DNA of 64,000 nucleotides from Sistotremastrum niveocremeum HHB9708 (lineage: Eukaryota; Basidiomycota; Agaricomycetes; Sistotremastrales; Sistotremastraceae), in assembly GCA_001630475.1 (NCBI GenBank), contig KV419414.1, positions 435,664 to 499,663 of the forward strand, given 5' to 3'. The translations under genes and the position numbers were made by a program. Positions 11,737-22,173 of this stretch are shown piece by piece (the stretch's first letter is position 1; every line of letters starts with the position of its first letter). The notes below the pieces were generated by a model. That model was not told the origin of the DNA. It was given only the letters and a program-made list of their open reading frames with translations, and did not search any database.

Positions 11737-12293
11737 CTAAGACATCCGGTGTTTATTCAAGAGCCCGCGAATTGCATTGGCGCTCTCGAGAACCAAGATA
11801 GCCTCACACAGCATGCGCCTCTCAGGCATGCCTTGAAGCTCGGCATGGAAGGGAAGTAGCACGGGGTCTGTATTGATCAACAAACAAGCAAACAATTCAA
11901 AGTTGAGAAAGGGTGTGCGCCTGGTGGGAATTGAAAGCAACCAGTTGCTATCCGGCGTCTTCTTAGGTGCCCGCAAGCTGACGAAGTCGGCAATGAAGTT
12001 ACGAATGGACGGTAGGATGATAGGAGTGAGATTTACCTGCTTTACTAGAAGACCAGGGTTTAATAACGTGTCGGCGCAGTACTTTCATAAAATCGCAACA
12101 CGTTCTTAGAAGGGGCGGTAAGAAAAGATCGCGGGATGATGCATCTTGAATAAGGATAGACGATGACCTCAGAGGTCCAGGTTCGAGGCGCGAACATAGT
12201 ACTGTTCAACATACCCAATATCGCATATGTCTCAGGAAGGCATCCAGATGCAGATGAGAAAAGAATGCCCCGACCCAGCCCTAGAAGAGGCAC
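11737..12293 (-). pseudogene. Broken or mis-spliced ORF pair, unknown
   Basis: The downstream frame (12081-11737, 115 codons) reads YCADTLLNPGLLVKQVNL ... GLLNKHRMS and looks like genuine protein. The upstream frame (12293 to ~12085) reads ...TWTSEVIVYPYSRC...APSKNVLRFYE. A one-base frame change at about 12083 would join them naturally. Alternatives are a 38-nt intron (GTACTG...TTCTAG), short for this genome, or an unrelated first exon beginning MKVLRRHV. Plus-strand ORF 12227-12433 overlaps and looks less natural. No family recognised. Confidence 0.35.
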
Positions 12294-13147
12294 ATTTGAA
12301 TTATGAAAACTTCATTGGCAGGCGCTCGAAGAGATACTGCGGTTATGAATGGGACCCCGAAGTGCCAGTGAATCGAGGGTGTGACCCAAAAGAGGCGGAT
12401 GCTCTGACCTGGAGGGAGCACCGACGATATTGATTTATGATTTTCGCGATTCTCCAAGCCCCGGTACATCATACACCCAATTCATCTCGGTTTCTCGAAC
12501 TCACGAGAAATGCTTCCGAAAGAGCAGGAGCGTGAGTAGGAGAAGGTAGAGTTCACAGTCGGAAGAGCTTGAATTTTACCATAGAGGGTACGATCTTTGT
12601 TCCGTCGAATGTGAATCGCAGAGCTACAGGCAGATTTCGTATTATGAGTGTTGATCCATTGGGATTCCTTGGGAATGGCGCCTGAGATCTGTATGATGGA
12701 GATAAAGCATATCAGTAGTCCACAGAATGCTTTTCCCAGTGTTTTTAGCTCCTTAAATGATACTGTTGATAGTGGGCAGCCCTCCCGATAGGCATCGTCA
12801 TTAAAAATACAGAATCAACATTCAAGAGACGAGATAGCCCACATGGCGCCAGGATGAGATGTGGACGCACGGAAAGAGTTGCGAATCGAAGGAATCTGAT
12901 AAAAATTTCAGCCTGAGCTAAATGCAATTTCTGAGAGTTTTTATTCTTGATATCCTCGAAGGAAAGTGATGGAGAGGCTGTGGACCGAGATCGCCGAGCG
13001 GGATTTCAAAGTCCAGAGTGTCTATGGCTGTGCAGCGTAACGGAAGCTGTAACGGAGTCGTAACGGTCAAGAAAACAGCATAATAAAGCATGTCGACCTC
13101 ACCTCCCCTCGTACCTTCTAGTGTTGGGACACTACCCTCACACCGAT
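12294..13147. other. No supportable gene
   Basis: Spacer between the broken minus-strand ORFs and the first DUF6535 gene. The plus-strand frame ending at 12433 and the minus-strand frame 13310-12918 have no splice partners or motifs; the latter is antisense to DUF6535 exon 1. Confidence 0.4.
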
Positions 13148-15599
13148 ATGTCGCCTCATCCTGAAGACGCTGAAGACTCCTCACAAGCGGACGACGAATA
13201 TGTGGACATGTTTGAATCTCCATTATTTCAAAAGCTACTGGCTTTGGCGGAGAAGCAAGCTGCTCACACTGAAACTCTGCAGAAGGAGGCTTTGAAAGGT
13301 GACGTCCCAATCGCTGTCATGATAACTTAGACGTCTAACGTTGAATTTATAGGCGAACAACCATTCACTAGGGCGAACTGGACGCACGAGCCGACCTGGG
13401 CTTCACTGTTCAAAACGGCGACTGGGAAAACTAAAGAGTTGACAGAGGAATGGATGGACGGGATGGATGCCACGTTGATCTTCGTATGTCATTTTGCAAG
13501 CCTGAGACCATCACTGACCAATTTCTAATCGTTGCCAGATTGCCCTATTCCTGACGGTAGTGACTGCATTTGTGGTCCCGGCCACGCAAGCATTGACGGC
13601 CTCCGCCTCTGGTAATACATCTCCGACTATCAATGTATCCAATGCTAGCAATGTCGTCATCCATATCAACCTTCAGAATGCCACCGAATCTGACTCTTCA
13701 TCGAAACCGCCCGTCCCTTCCAATTCCGCGCAAGTCGTTTGCCTGTTCTTCTACCTTGCCCTTGTGATCAGTGTTAGTGACTTTTCATTCCTCTGCAAAA
13801 TCTTCTGAATCCTTCGCACAGTTGTTGAACGCCGTAGTCTGCATTCTCGGCCGCCAATGGGCAAGAAGTCTGAATAAAACCCCCACGGGACAGTCTTTCC
13901 TCGAACGAACCATGAGGCATGAAGATAGGAAGGCCATGGCGAGGAAATGGCTCGAGCCTCTCATCAATTCACTCCACAGCTCCCTTTTCGCCTCCATCGC
14001 ATGCTTTATCGCCGGCTTTTTGTACCAGTTGTGGACAGTGGCGCACTCCTTCAGTGCTTGGGCCCCTGTCCTGGCTTTTACGAGCGCTTTAGGCACTTTC
14101 CTTTCCCTCTTTGTGATCGCCATAATCGGGCTCACCATATTTCATGCTGTGTTGCATGCCGAATCTCCGTTCGCGACTCCATTTACCAGAGCGATTCGTA
14201 GGCTGATCGCACCTTGGCGAAAAAGCCATGACAAATACGCCATATTCGAGGCACTCGGAACAGAACAGGAGAGGGACGCACCGGCAGCTATTCGTGCCCG
14301 CGATGAAGCATTGCAGCGAGGTTGCCAACTCGTCACCAATACGACGGAACCGGCTTTCCTCGAGGGCGCTTCTTCTACTTTCTTGGATAGTAATTGGGGC
14401 AGAACTTGGACGCCAGCGTTCTCCCTTGTGAACTGGATCAGCGCCATTTCCAGAATGTTGGCAACTGACACGTCGTTTCGCGCCAAAATCACTATCGCCA
14501 GTTTCTTGCCGAATTTCATCGGCTGGTTGCATTATCACAAGGTCACTGCCAACGTAGCCCCTTTCGTCGCCAACAGGATTGATATCCTTTGGTCTCTCAT
14601 CTATGACCTCTACAACGAAGTTTATAGGCTGAGCACGGAGCATGAGCAAACACTTTTCAAGGCCCTTGTCAGCGTGACATCCCTCTTCAAAGACAACGAA
14701 GACCTCTCTGAAACAGGCGAGCACGTTTATCAGGATGCCGTTGTGGAAGTTTTGTGTTCTTTTGACACGGATAACGTGGTGGGCGAACGTCGCGAGATCT
14801 TGCGTATAGCTCTGGAATCATTCGCGTCCCGAATCTCATCGAGTGACCAGTCTTTCCCTGAGGTTCTACGTTTCCGAATACTGCGAGCCATCCTCGCGCA
14901 GCCTTACTTCGAGTGGACTCGCTCGAATGTCGCCCCCGAGTTGATCAAGGGAAGAGAGCCCGCCGTCCTCCTGGCGCTCTCTAATTTCCTGTCCCACGTG
15001 CGACACCTAGGAAAGCTTGGGGATTATCTACATATCATCGAATTCCTCCAGTATATCTATCCGTCGGTATCTCACATACCAGCTTCAGCGGACCTTGACC
15101 TGTCCAGAATCCTGGAGCTCGCGTGTCGAGATGCGCATCCTAATAAGTGGGAGCAGTACAGCCATACACTGATGGACTGGATTGAGTATTGTGGCGTCGA
15201 TCATATTTCCGACAAGAGGTCCCTCTCCATGTTTCTTCATTTGTGTGCGCACCAGGAGTGGTTGGATGTCAGATTAGCGGGCATTTCTGGGTATCGGCAG
15301 GGTTCCACCGACGATATCACTCGAGAACGCGCTCGGGAGTATCTCTCGACGATCAGTGGTCTGTTTGTTTGTTTCCTCATGGCTTATCCTTTACTGATTG
15401 GGTTGCAGATCTGCCGGCCGTCAAATTGGAGGAGGTGATTGTCGGTGGGACGGATGTGGCAGTGGTAGTAGCTCCAGCACCTCCCTCCATTGCAGAAGTC
15501 AATAATGCTTCACCTTCGAAACGAGTGGCCATTCGACGCTGGCCATGGTTTTCAGAACGTACTGAACAGCCTGATCTGGAGGATCCAAAACGAGATTGA
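13148..15599 (+). CDS. DUF6535 membrane protein, copy 1
   Basis: Exons 13148-13298, 13353-13483, 13539-13772, 13822-15358 and 15409-15599 give 747 aa. A charged N-terminus is followed by an amphipathic helix (SPLFQKLLALAEKQ), then the DUF6535 core: TEEWMDGMDATLIFIALFLT, a Ser/Asn-rich loop after the first span, and LNAVVCILGRQWARSLN. The ERTMRHEDRKAMARKW block and two further spans (to ~14150) complete it. The remaining ~450 residues look like helical repeats. DUF6535 proteins are common in agaricomycetes and have no established function. ATG 13148 is the first ATG in frame. The five-exon plan with a fixed 131-nt exon 2 is shared with the next two genes, showing tandem duplication. Confidence 0.87.
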
Positions 15600-16003
15600 A
15601 GCTAGTTTTTGGATAGCAATTTGCGAAGCAAGTCCAATTCAGTTAGAATCCCTGGAGTAATCTTTCCTTGTATTCGTAACGCTCAAGAGAGGCACACATG
15701 TACCCTAATTATAATCGCGAAATCGTCGGAATTTAAATCCCGGCGCTCAATTTTCAGCATGACTTTCTTCGTCGACGTTTAATGTGAACACGATTCAGAC
15801 ACTCAACAGAGTATACACTATGGCCAGCCAGTTACGCAACTTATAAACCTGACGAGCCTCAAATGGTGACAGTAGTAGGCAAGGGCTGATTGTTATCGAA
15901 CATGAAACTGTGAGCGGACCCTATAAGCGCAGCCACAGCTATTTTATTTTGCGAACTAGTGCAGCCACCAGCGGGGTTCTCATCCTGTCTCACAGCAGCT
16001 TCC
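15600..16003. other. Spacer between DUF6535 copies 1 and 2
   Basis: 3' region of copy 1 and 5' region of copy 2. AT-rich; no ORF or RNA gene seen. Confidence 0.5.
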
Positions 16004-18463
16004 ATGTCTTCGTCCTCTGAAGACGATGCGGAAAGCCTGCTTGGGTCCTCGCTCGGTCGATCATTGATTGAGGTGCTGGAGAGGCAGAGCCGTCTCCTCG
16101 AAAAGCAGACAGCCTGTCTGGAAGCTTTGCAGAGAAACGTTTCGAAAGGTGAGGCTTTGGATTGATTGCTGTATCTATAGATTCTTAATGTCTGACAGAT
16201 GAATCGTCCGGTTCTGAGGCTCCTTGGCATGCTGAGTCTACTTGGGGTGCAATCTTTGAAACGGCCGTGTCAAGGACGCGAGAAATGACTGAGGAGTGGA
16301 AAGGCTTCATGGATGTTTCCCTGGTGTTTGTGAGTGCAGTGCCTAGGAAAAGAAAATCCATCGCTGATCCAACATAAGAGCGCCATCTTCCTAGCTGTTG
16401 TTACGGCTTTCCTGGTTCCTGCCAATCAAAGCCTGTCAACGACCTCTACTGATGCTACAAATACATCAGCAGCGAATCCCTCGAATGCTACGCTGGACTG
16501 CGCAAATGCGACATCTCCATCTCCTCCCGCCCCTTCTCGACCTATGCAGATGGTAAGCGCCCTGTACAGTTCGGCGTTCACAGTCAGCGTAAGTCTCCCT
16601 TCAGTGATCACAGGGAGTATCGCAGCTGATTTCTTTCCCTGTTCAGATACTCAATTCGGCTCTGTGCTTGCTTGCCAGGCAGTGGGTCAGCAAGCTAGTC
16701 AGTATACCTTCTGGCAAGACCAACCTTGAGCGCACCATGCGACATGAAGATCGAAAAAAGATGTCCGAACGCTGGTTACCACCCCTCGTATACATCCTAT
16801 ATGGCACTCTCCTCTGTTCAATTGGCCTCTTCGTATATGGATTTCTCCTGCAACAGCGACTGTTGTCAGAGTCGTTTGATGGGCCAGCTCCTGTCTTAAC
16901 CTTGGCAGAGGACTTCGCGATCGTATTATCGGTCTCCGTGTTGCTTCTGGTTCTAGCGACCATTGCTCATGCACTTTGCGTGAGAAATTCGCCATTCGAG
17001 GGACCGCTAACAGTAGCGCTGCTTTGCCTTCTAGAGCGTAAACGGGGTTCAGGGGATCGCTTCTCTGTCTTTGCTGAAGCTGGAAAGGTTTTGCTCAGTC
17101 CAGAAGCAAAAGAAGCCAGAGAAGAAGCCCTCATGAAATACGCTGAGTTGGTATCCGAAACCAAAGACCCTGAGGTGTTGGAACGCGTGGCGCCTTCACT
17201 AGTCTTCAAGGACTGGCTGGAGGTCGGTGATCTTCGACCTCTCCTCGAGACGACATTGCGGTTGCTGTCAAGCGACACATCCGCGCGCGTCAAAGCAATC
17301 GTGTTCGATCAAATTGTGAGCTTCAATAGCTGGTTGCAAGTTAACCTCGACCATCATACGGGAAGCTTGGTGCACTCTAGCCGCGCAGACATTATTCGGC
17401 GCTGGGAAACCTTTTATGATAGCGCCAAGGGATCTTCGATGCCACAGGAATACAGGGAACAATTCCTTCACGTCCTCGTCACCCTGACATCGTCACTGCC
17501 GGCTCATCGCGAACTCCGAAGCGTTAGCCAAGCCTCCTTCGGAGCAACAATTGCAAATATTTTGTGCATGTTCTCCCAGATAAGCGATCTCGGTCACCGA
17601 GGTTTCCTGTTCTGGGAAGCAGTGAAGGAATGTCGACGTTTGCTCCAGTCGCGAAAGACGGCCGAATTGAAGGCGCTTCTTGCATCTGTTAATCGCTCAC
17701 GGTTGCTTCGGTCGCTGGTTCGCAATCCAGCTTTCCCCTGGTGGAAAATCAACGACATCGGTACCGCTATCATCCAAGGCTCCGAATGGGAGATCCTCGA
17801 TGAGATGTCTGATTTCTTGACTGATCTACCCGAGCTCGAATTCTCAGCCCACTTCAACGTCCTAGAATTCCTGGTTGACCTGTCTAAAGGCCTACCTGCC
17901 GACTTTCACGTTCCCACGGAGCTCGATCTCTCGCGGATCGTCGGATTTTTGGCTCGTCATCCACGTGTTCGGAATTGGCGGGAGCAAAGTGACGCGATGA
18001 TGTTTTACTTGGACCATTGTGATATCTCGCAGCTTTCGGAAAGAACCTCTGTCTTTCAGTTCCTCAGACTTTGCACGGATCGACTACTTTTCTCTGAAGA
18101 GCCGCCTGAGAAACAGACTAGTCAGCATACTAGAGATCTGGCTGCATTTTATTTCCCAAACTTCACACGTACGGTTTTCCTCTGTTTTCCGTCTGTTGAG
18201 TGCTGATGTTTTTATTTTCATCAGGATTACCCAAATCTCAATCGTATGAGTCCAGCCTCGCAACCCCAGTCCGCCTTTTCGGAACTGGCAAGAATGCCAA
18301 GCTGTCGTCCAACCAAGATATCTCCTTTCCGCCTCCTGTTTTCCAAAAGCATGCGACATATCCTTGTCTGCGTCGTTCGAGTCGGTCCTTCCGCGACCTG
18401 AAGACCCCGTTCATCTCGTCTTCTCTCTTTATATCCTCGGCACCATCTGCGACGAGTACATAA
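16004..18463 (+). CDS. DUF6535 membrane protein, copy 2
   Basis: Exons 16004-16148, 16199-16329, 16379-16588, 16647-18168 and 18225-18463 give 748 aa. Layout matches copy 1: N-terminal helix (LIEVLERQSRLLEKQTACLE), exon 2 ending TEEWKGFMDVSLVF, a first span in AIFLAVVTAFLVPA, a loop, then LNSALCLLARQWVSKL, the ERTMRHEDRKKMSERW block and paired spans (LYGTLLCSIGLFVYGFLL and VLSVSVLLLVLATIAHAL). The long C-terminal region aligns along its length with the neighbouring copies but the last exon does not. Exon 3 follows an AAG acceptor. This copy has no internal stop. Confidence 0.87.
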
Positions 18464-18930
18464 CAATCTCCTGATTCATTCTCAACAGTACGAGATGCTC
18501 CTTCTAATACGGAAGAGAGTCCGCTGCCATTGCGGTTGGCCTAATAATATTCTCTGGATCTAATCTCGGTTTTCTTGGACCTCACTAGTATACAATGTAG
18601 AACTTTTCTCTGCGATACACCCACACACCAGCAATGCTCTGTCGTTGTTCTACATATCTTAGGTTTAGCGGAGTAATTATACGAGTCCCTCTTTCACTTC
18701 TCTTTCATTGAACTGCGGAAGTCACGAAGAGCTCGTCCAGCGAGCGCTCCCAGCAGGTCAACTGCAGGCTGCTAGTATATGTGTGACTATCACCTGCGCG
18801 ACCCTTCTTGGACCTTGATTCACGGTGGTGAAGTCAACGAGCCCATTATGGCCTCAGGAACGACCTCCAGGTCCAGACAGTGCCGAACGCCGCCTATTCT
18901 CGTTTCGCTGATGCCTCTTCCCCTCCTATC
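18464..18930. other. Spacer between DUF6535 copies 2 and 3
   Basis: 3' region of copy 2 and 5' region of copy 3. Frames here (18779-19009) are shadows of the copy-3 first exon or lack support. Confidence 0.5.
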
Positions 18931-21500
18931 ATGTCAGGAAAGCGCACCGTACCCGTACCCGATGAGCCACCAGATCCTTGCAACTCTCCCATATTCCAGA
19001 AGCTCATAGACTTGATTGAGAAGCAGAGCAATGTCTTAAAACGACAAGCTCGGTGTCTTGAGACTTTGGAGAAAAACGTATTGAAAGGTTCGTGTCGTAT
19101 CTCCTAAAGAACTGCCCTTGTTAATGGAATGCAACAGAGGAACAGCCTCATCCCGCGACTCCATGGCATGCAGAGTCGGGCTGGAGCGCCGTGTTTGAGG
19201 CAGCTGTGGCTAAGACAAGAGAGAAGACTGAGGAGTGGAAAGGATTTCTGGACGTGTCTCTGGTCTTCGTATGTGCTCGTTTCATCTGATATATAAGAGT
19301 TATACTGAAGGGCCAACTTGAAGACCGCCATTTTCCTCGCTGTAGTCACTTCCTTCCTTGTTCCCGCTGCTCAGGCACTGCAGCCTAACGATGGCGAGCA
19401 TCTTCTAACATTTCGTTGAAATCCATCGCAGCTCATTGCGATATCAGGGTCGTCGTCTTCTGCACCACCTGCACCACCTCCTGAATCGGCACAGACGATT
19501 TACGCGCTCTATTATCTTGCTTTGACCGTCAGTGTGAGTCTCCCCGGTTTAATTTACCAGAGCTGCCGCAATCCTAAGCGCGTTGCTCCACAGATTCTCA
19601 ACGCCGTCTTGTGCGTTCTTGGACGACAATGGATTGGGAAACTCAATAGCATTCCTGTCGGAAAGACGCATATCGAAAGAACGATGCGTCACGAAGAGCG
19701 AAAAGCACTCGCCTGGTCATGGCTGGCGCCTTTGATCTGGCTTCTATTCGGCACTCTCCTCTTAGCCATCTCATTGTTTGTGGTTGGATACCTGTACCAA
19801 CTACAGGTTTTATCCACTTCGTTTAGTGGTCCCACCCCTATCCTCCGAGCCGCGTGCATTATCGCGATCATCTTGGCTCTTTGTGTTCTGGTTCTTCTAG
19901 CGTTGACAGTCGTTCATGGCGTACTGGTCCCCAATTCGCCGTTCGAGGGACCTTTGTCCAAATCGCTGCTCTCGCTTATCCCTTCGAGAATGCGGAGATC
20001 CGACAGATTCACCATTCTTACCAGCAATAACAGAGATCGAGAATGGAAAGAAACTCGTACTGCGAGGGAAGAAGCAGTATCGACATATGCACGTCTTATC
20101 TCAGAAACCAACGACCCCAATCTCTTGGACCGAGCGGCGCCATCGCTCGTCTTCAAAGAGTGCATGTCATCCGCATCATTGCCTCACCTCATCGCGGCAA
20201 CTCGCCGCCTTCTCTCGACGGATACATCAATTCGGGTCAAGGCTACAGTTCGAACACAGTACGATGCATTCATTGGCTGGCTGCAGAATGATCCCGTCAT
20301 CCCCGTTCAACAGTCGAATGCTCTGTCCGTCGACGACGTTCGTGATATCATCCGCTGGAAGAACGAATGTAGCACTCTCCTACAAATCAAATCCGAGAGA
20401 ATCTGGTTCTCTCCCGTCAACGTTATCCTCACGTCGTTTCTCCCTCACAATAAGGATCTTCTTCCCATTGGCAGGCTCCCTTTTGAACAATGCATAGCGC
20501 GTGTTCTCTGCATATTCGACCAGAGCAGACGACTCGGCGATTGCGAAGACGTGCTCCGACACGCGATGGGACACTGTAACTGGCTTATCGCACATCAGAA
20601 GGTGGATGACGTCACACGAATTCTATCTCATGTCGACAGAAATTCCCTGCTTCGCTCTCTCATACGGAATACATGCCTTAACTGGCCTCTCATACGAGAC
20701 ATTGTCGGAATTCTTATTCAAGGTCGAGAGGAGGAGACTCTGGTAGAGATGGCTCCGTTCTTGACGGGTCTTCCCGACGTTGGACGTGTGTTTGGATCGT
20801 TTATCGTGGTTGACTTTCTGGAGGAGCTTGCACAACGTCTTGGATCCGATTTACGAACTCCAGCGGACATTGACTTCTCCAGGTTATGCATTCTCATCAT
20901 ACAGGAGTATTCCTCTACCACATGGACCAAGGAAGCTAGCATCGTGATGTTGTACCTTGAACATAGCGAAACGTCGCAGGTGGCGGACAAAGCGATTGCT
21001 CGGGACTTCTTTCGACTTTGCCTGCTTAGATCGGAAGAGGATTCCGTTGGGATCAGCTCCCTTCGGGTCCCATATTGTCTAGGAGAAAGAGCACAGTTCT
21101 ATCTATCATGTTTAACCGGTGCGTTATCTCTTGCTTTGTAGATGGAGACATAACCTCATATAATATGTCTTGCGATGACACTTTGTTCACAGAAATACCC
21201 TCTTCAGAAGAGGACCTACCTGGAGCTTGCGCTCATGCAGGAGGCCTTATGGCTGAGCCTACCGCCTTTTCGTATCTTGGACCAATCGTCGCATCAAGCT
21301 CACGAGATCCTCGAGTGTTCTGCAACATCGAAGCCTTGCCAGACTGGCGTAAGCCAAATACCAACACCTCGTCATCAAGCCGTGAACCCCACAGGCAACG
21401 CAGGTTCTTCTGGAGTCGTGATTATAGCGGTATTGCTCGTCGGGATGCGAACCTTGAGATGCATGGTCGCGATCCAGGATACTCTGACTCTAATGTATGA
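18931..21500 (+). pseudogene. DUF6535 membrane protein, copy 3, with in-frame TGA
   Basis: Exons 18931-19087, 19138-19268, 19324-19533, 19594-21118 and 21193-21500 follow the plan of copies 1 and 2, and exons 2 and 3 have the same length as in copy 2 (131 and 210 nt). Core motifs are intact: TEEWKGFLDVSLVF, FLAVVTSFLVPAAQAL, LNAVLCVLGRQWIGKL, ERTMRHEERKALAWSW. In exon 3 a TGA at 19417-19419 interrupts the loop after the first span, and the same frame continues cleanly to the donor. Rescue by an in-frame intron ending at 19431 would need a poor donor (GTTCCC or GTAGTC) and would delete part of the conserved span. The rest of the 777-codon frame is open, so inactivation would be recent. A sequencing error is also possible. 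Confidence 0.75.
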
Positions 21501-21542
21501 TCTGGTATATTCAAATTCTCTCTTGGAACGACTCATTCGCAG

Positions 21543-21914
21543 TAGTGATGCTCAATTCTAGTTCGGAAAGTTCAGGTCAAACAGTTTTATTTTCTAGCGG
21601 AGGCCTAAATCCGACGATTTCTGCAAAGCGAACTCATGAAGAAATGAGCAGGAGAGTTCAGAAACCGACGCGCGATAAAATTTCAAACGCCGATAGGGCT
21701 ACGGAAGCTCGGAAGTTGGGTTCCGGCGCGGGAGCGGGGTTTCAAAAGAGAAAAAACGAAGTGAACGGTTTCGAACACCGGTTTCGCTAAACCAGCAAGA
21801 TCACTTTTGTTTCTTGTTTTTTACTGTTTCTTCGGGGGTCCTTTGAGAATATCGCAAGAAAAAAATCACACATTCAAGCGAACTCCTGAATCGAACTAGA
21901 ATTGAGCATCACTA
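21543..21914. mobile_element. 372-bp inverted-repeat element (MITE-like)
   Basis: The first and last 23 bp are perfect inverted repeats (21543-21565 and 21892-21914), beginning TAGTGATGCTC and ending inside at TAGTTCG. Flanks allow a TA or AGT target duplication, depending on where the end is drawn. There is no coding capacity. It sits 43 nt after the DUF6535 copy-3 stop codon, so it may fall in that transcript's 3' UTR. Confidence 0.8.
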
Positions 21915-22173
21915 GTCGGAGCCGAAAGTAGTGATTTTATTTTATTTTATGCGATTATTTTTCTGGGGTTGCGACGAGCGATGGCTTCAGAATTTTGGAC
22001 GACATATAAACTTTCTTCGGCGCTACGAATACCATGAATTAGAACTCCCATTCGGGTGCTGTAGCTGTCGACGAGTAGAACGATGAGAAGTCGGAGTTTC
22101 AACAAAAAAAACTTAACGCTTTTGCTCCCACTCGGCGCTTGTCCCTCAGAAAAAATTGACTCGCGTGCCTTGC

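Noticed and set aside
12227-12433. Plus-strand acidic ORF opposite the broken minus-strand pair
   Set aside because: No splice partner, and the minus-strand reading is longer; kept only as an alternative.
14089-14724. Long minus-strand ORF inside DUF6535 copy 1
   Set aside because: Antisense to a large conserved exon; no independent signals.
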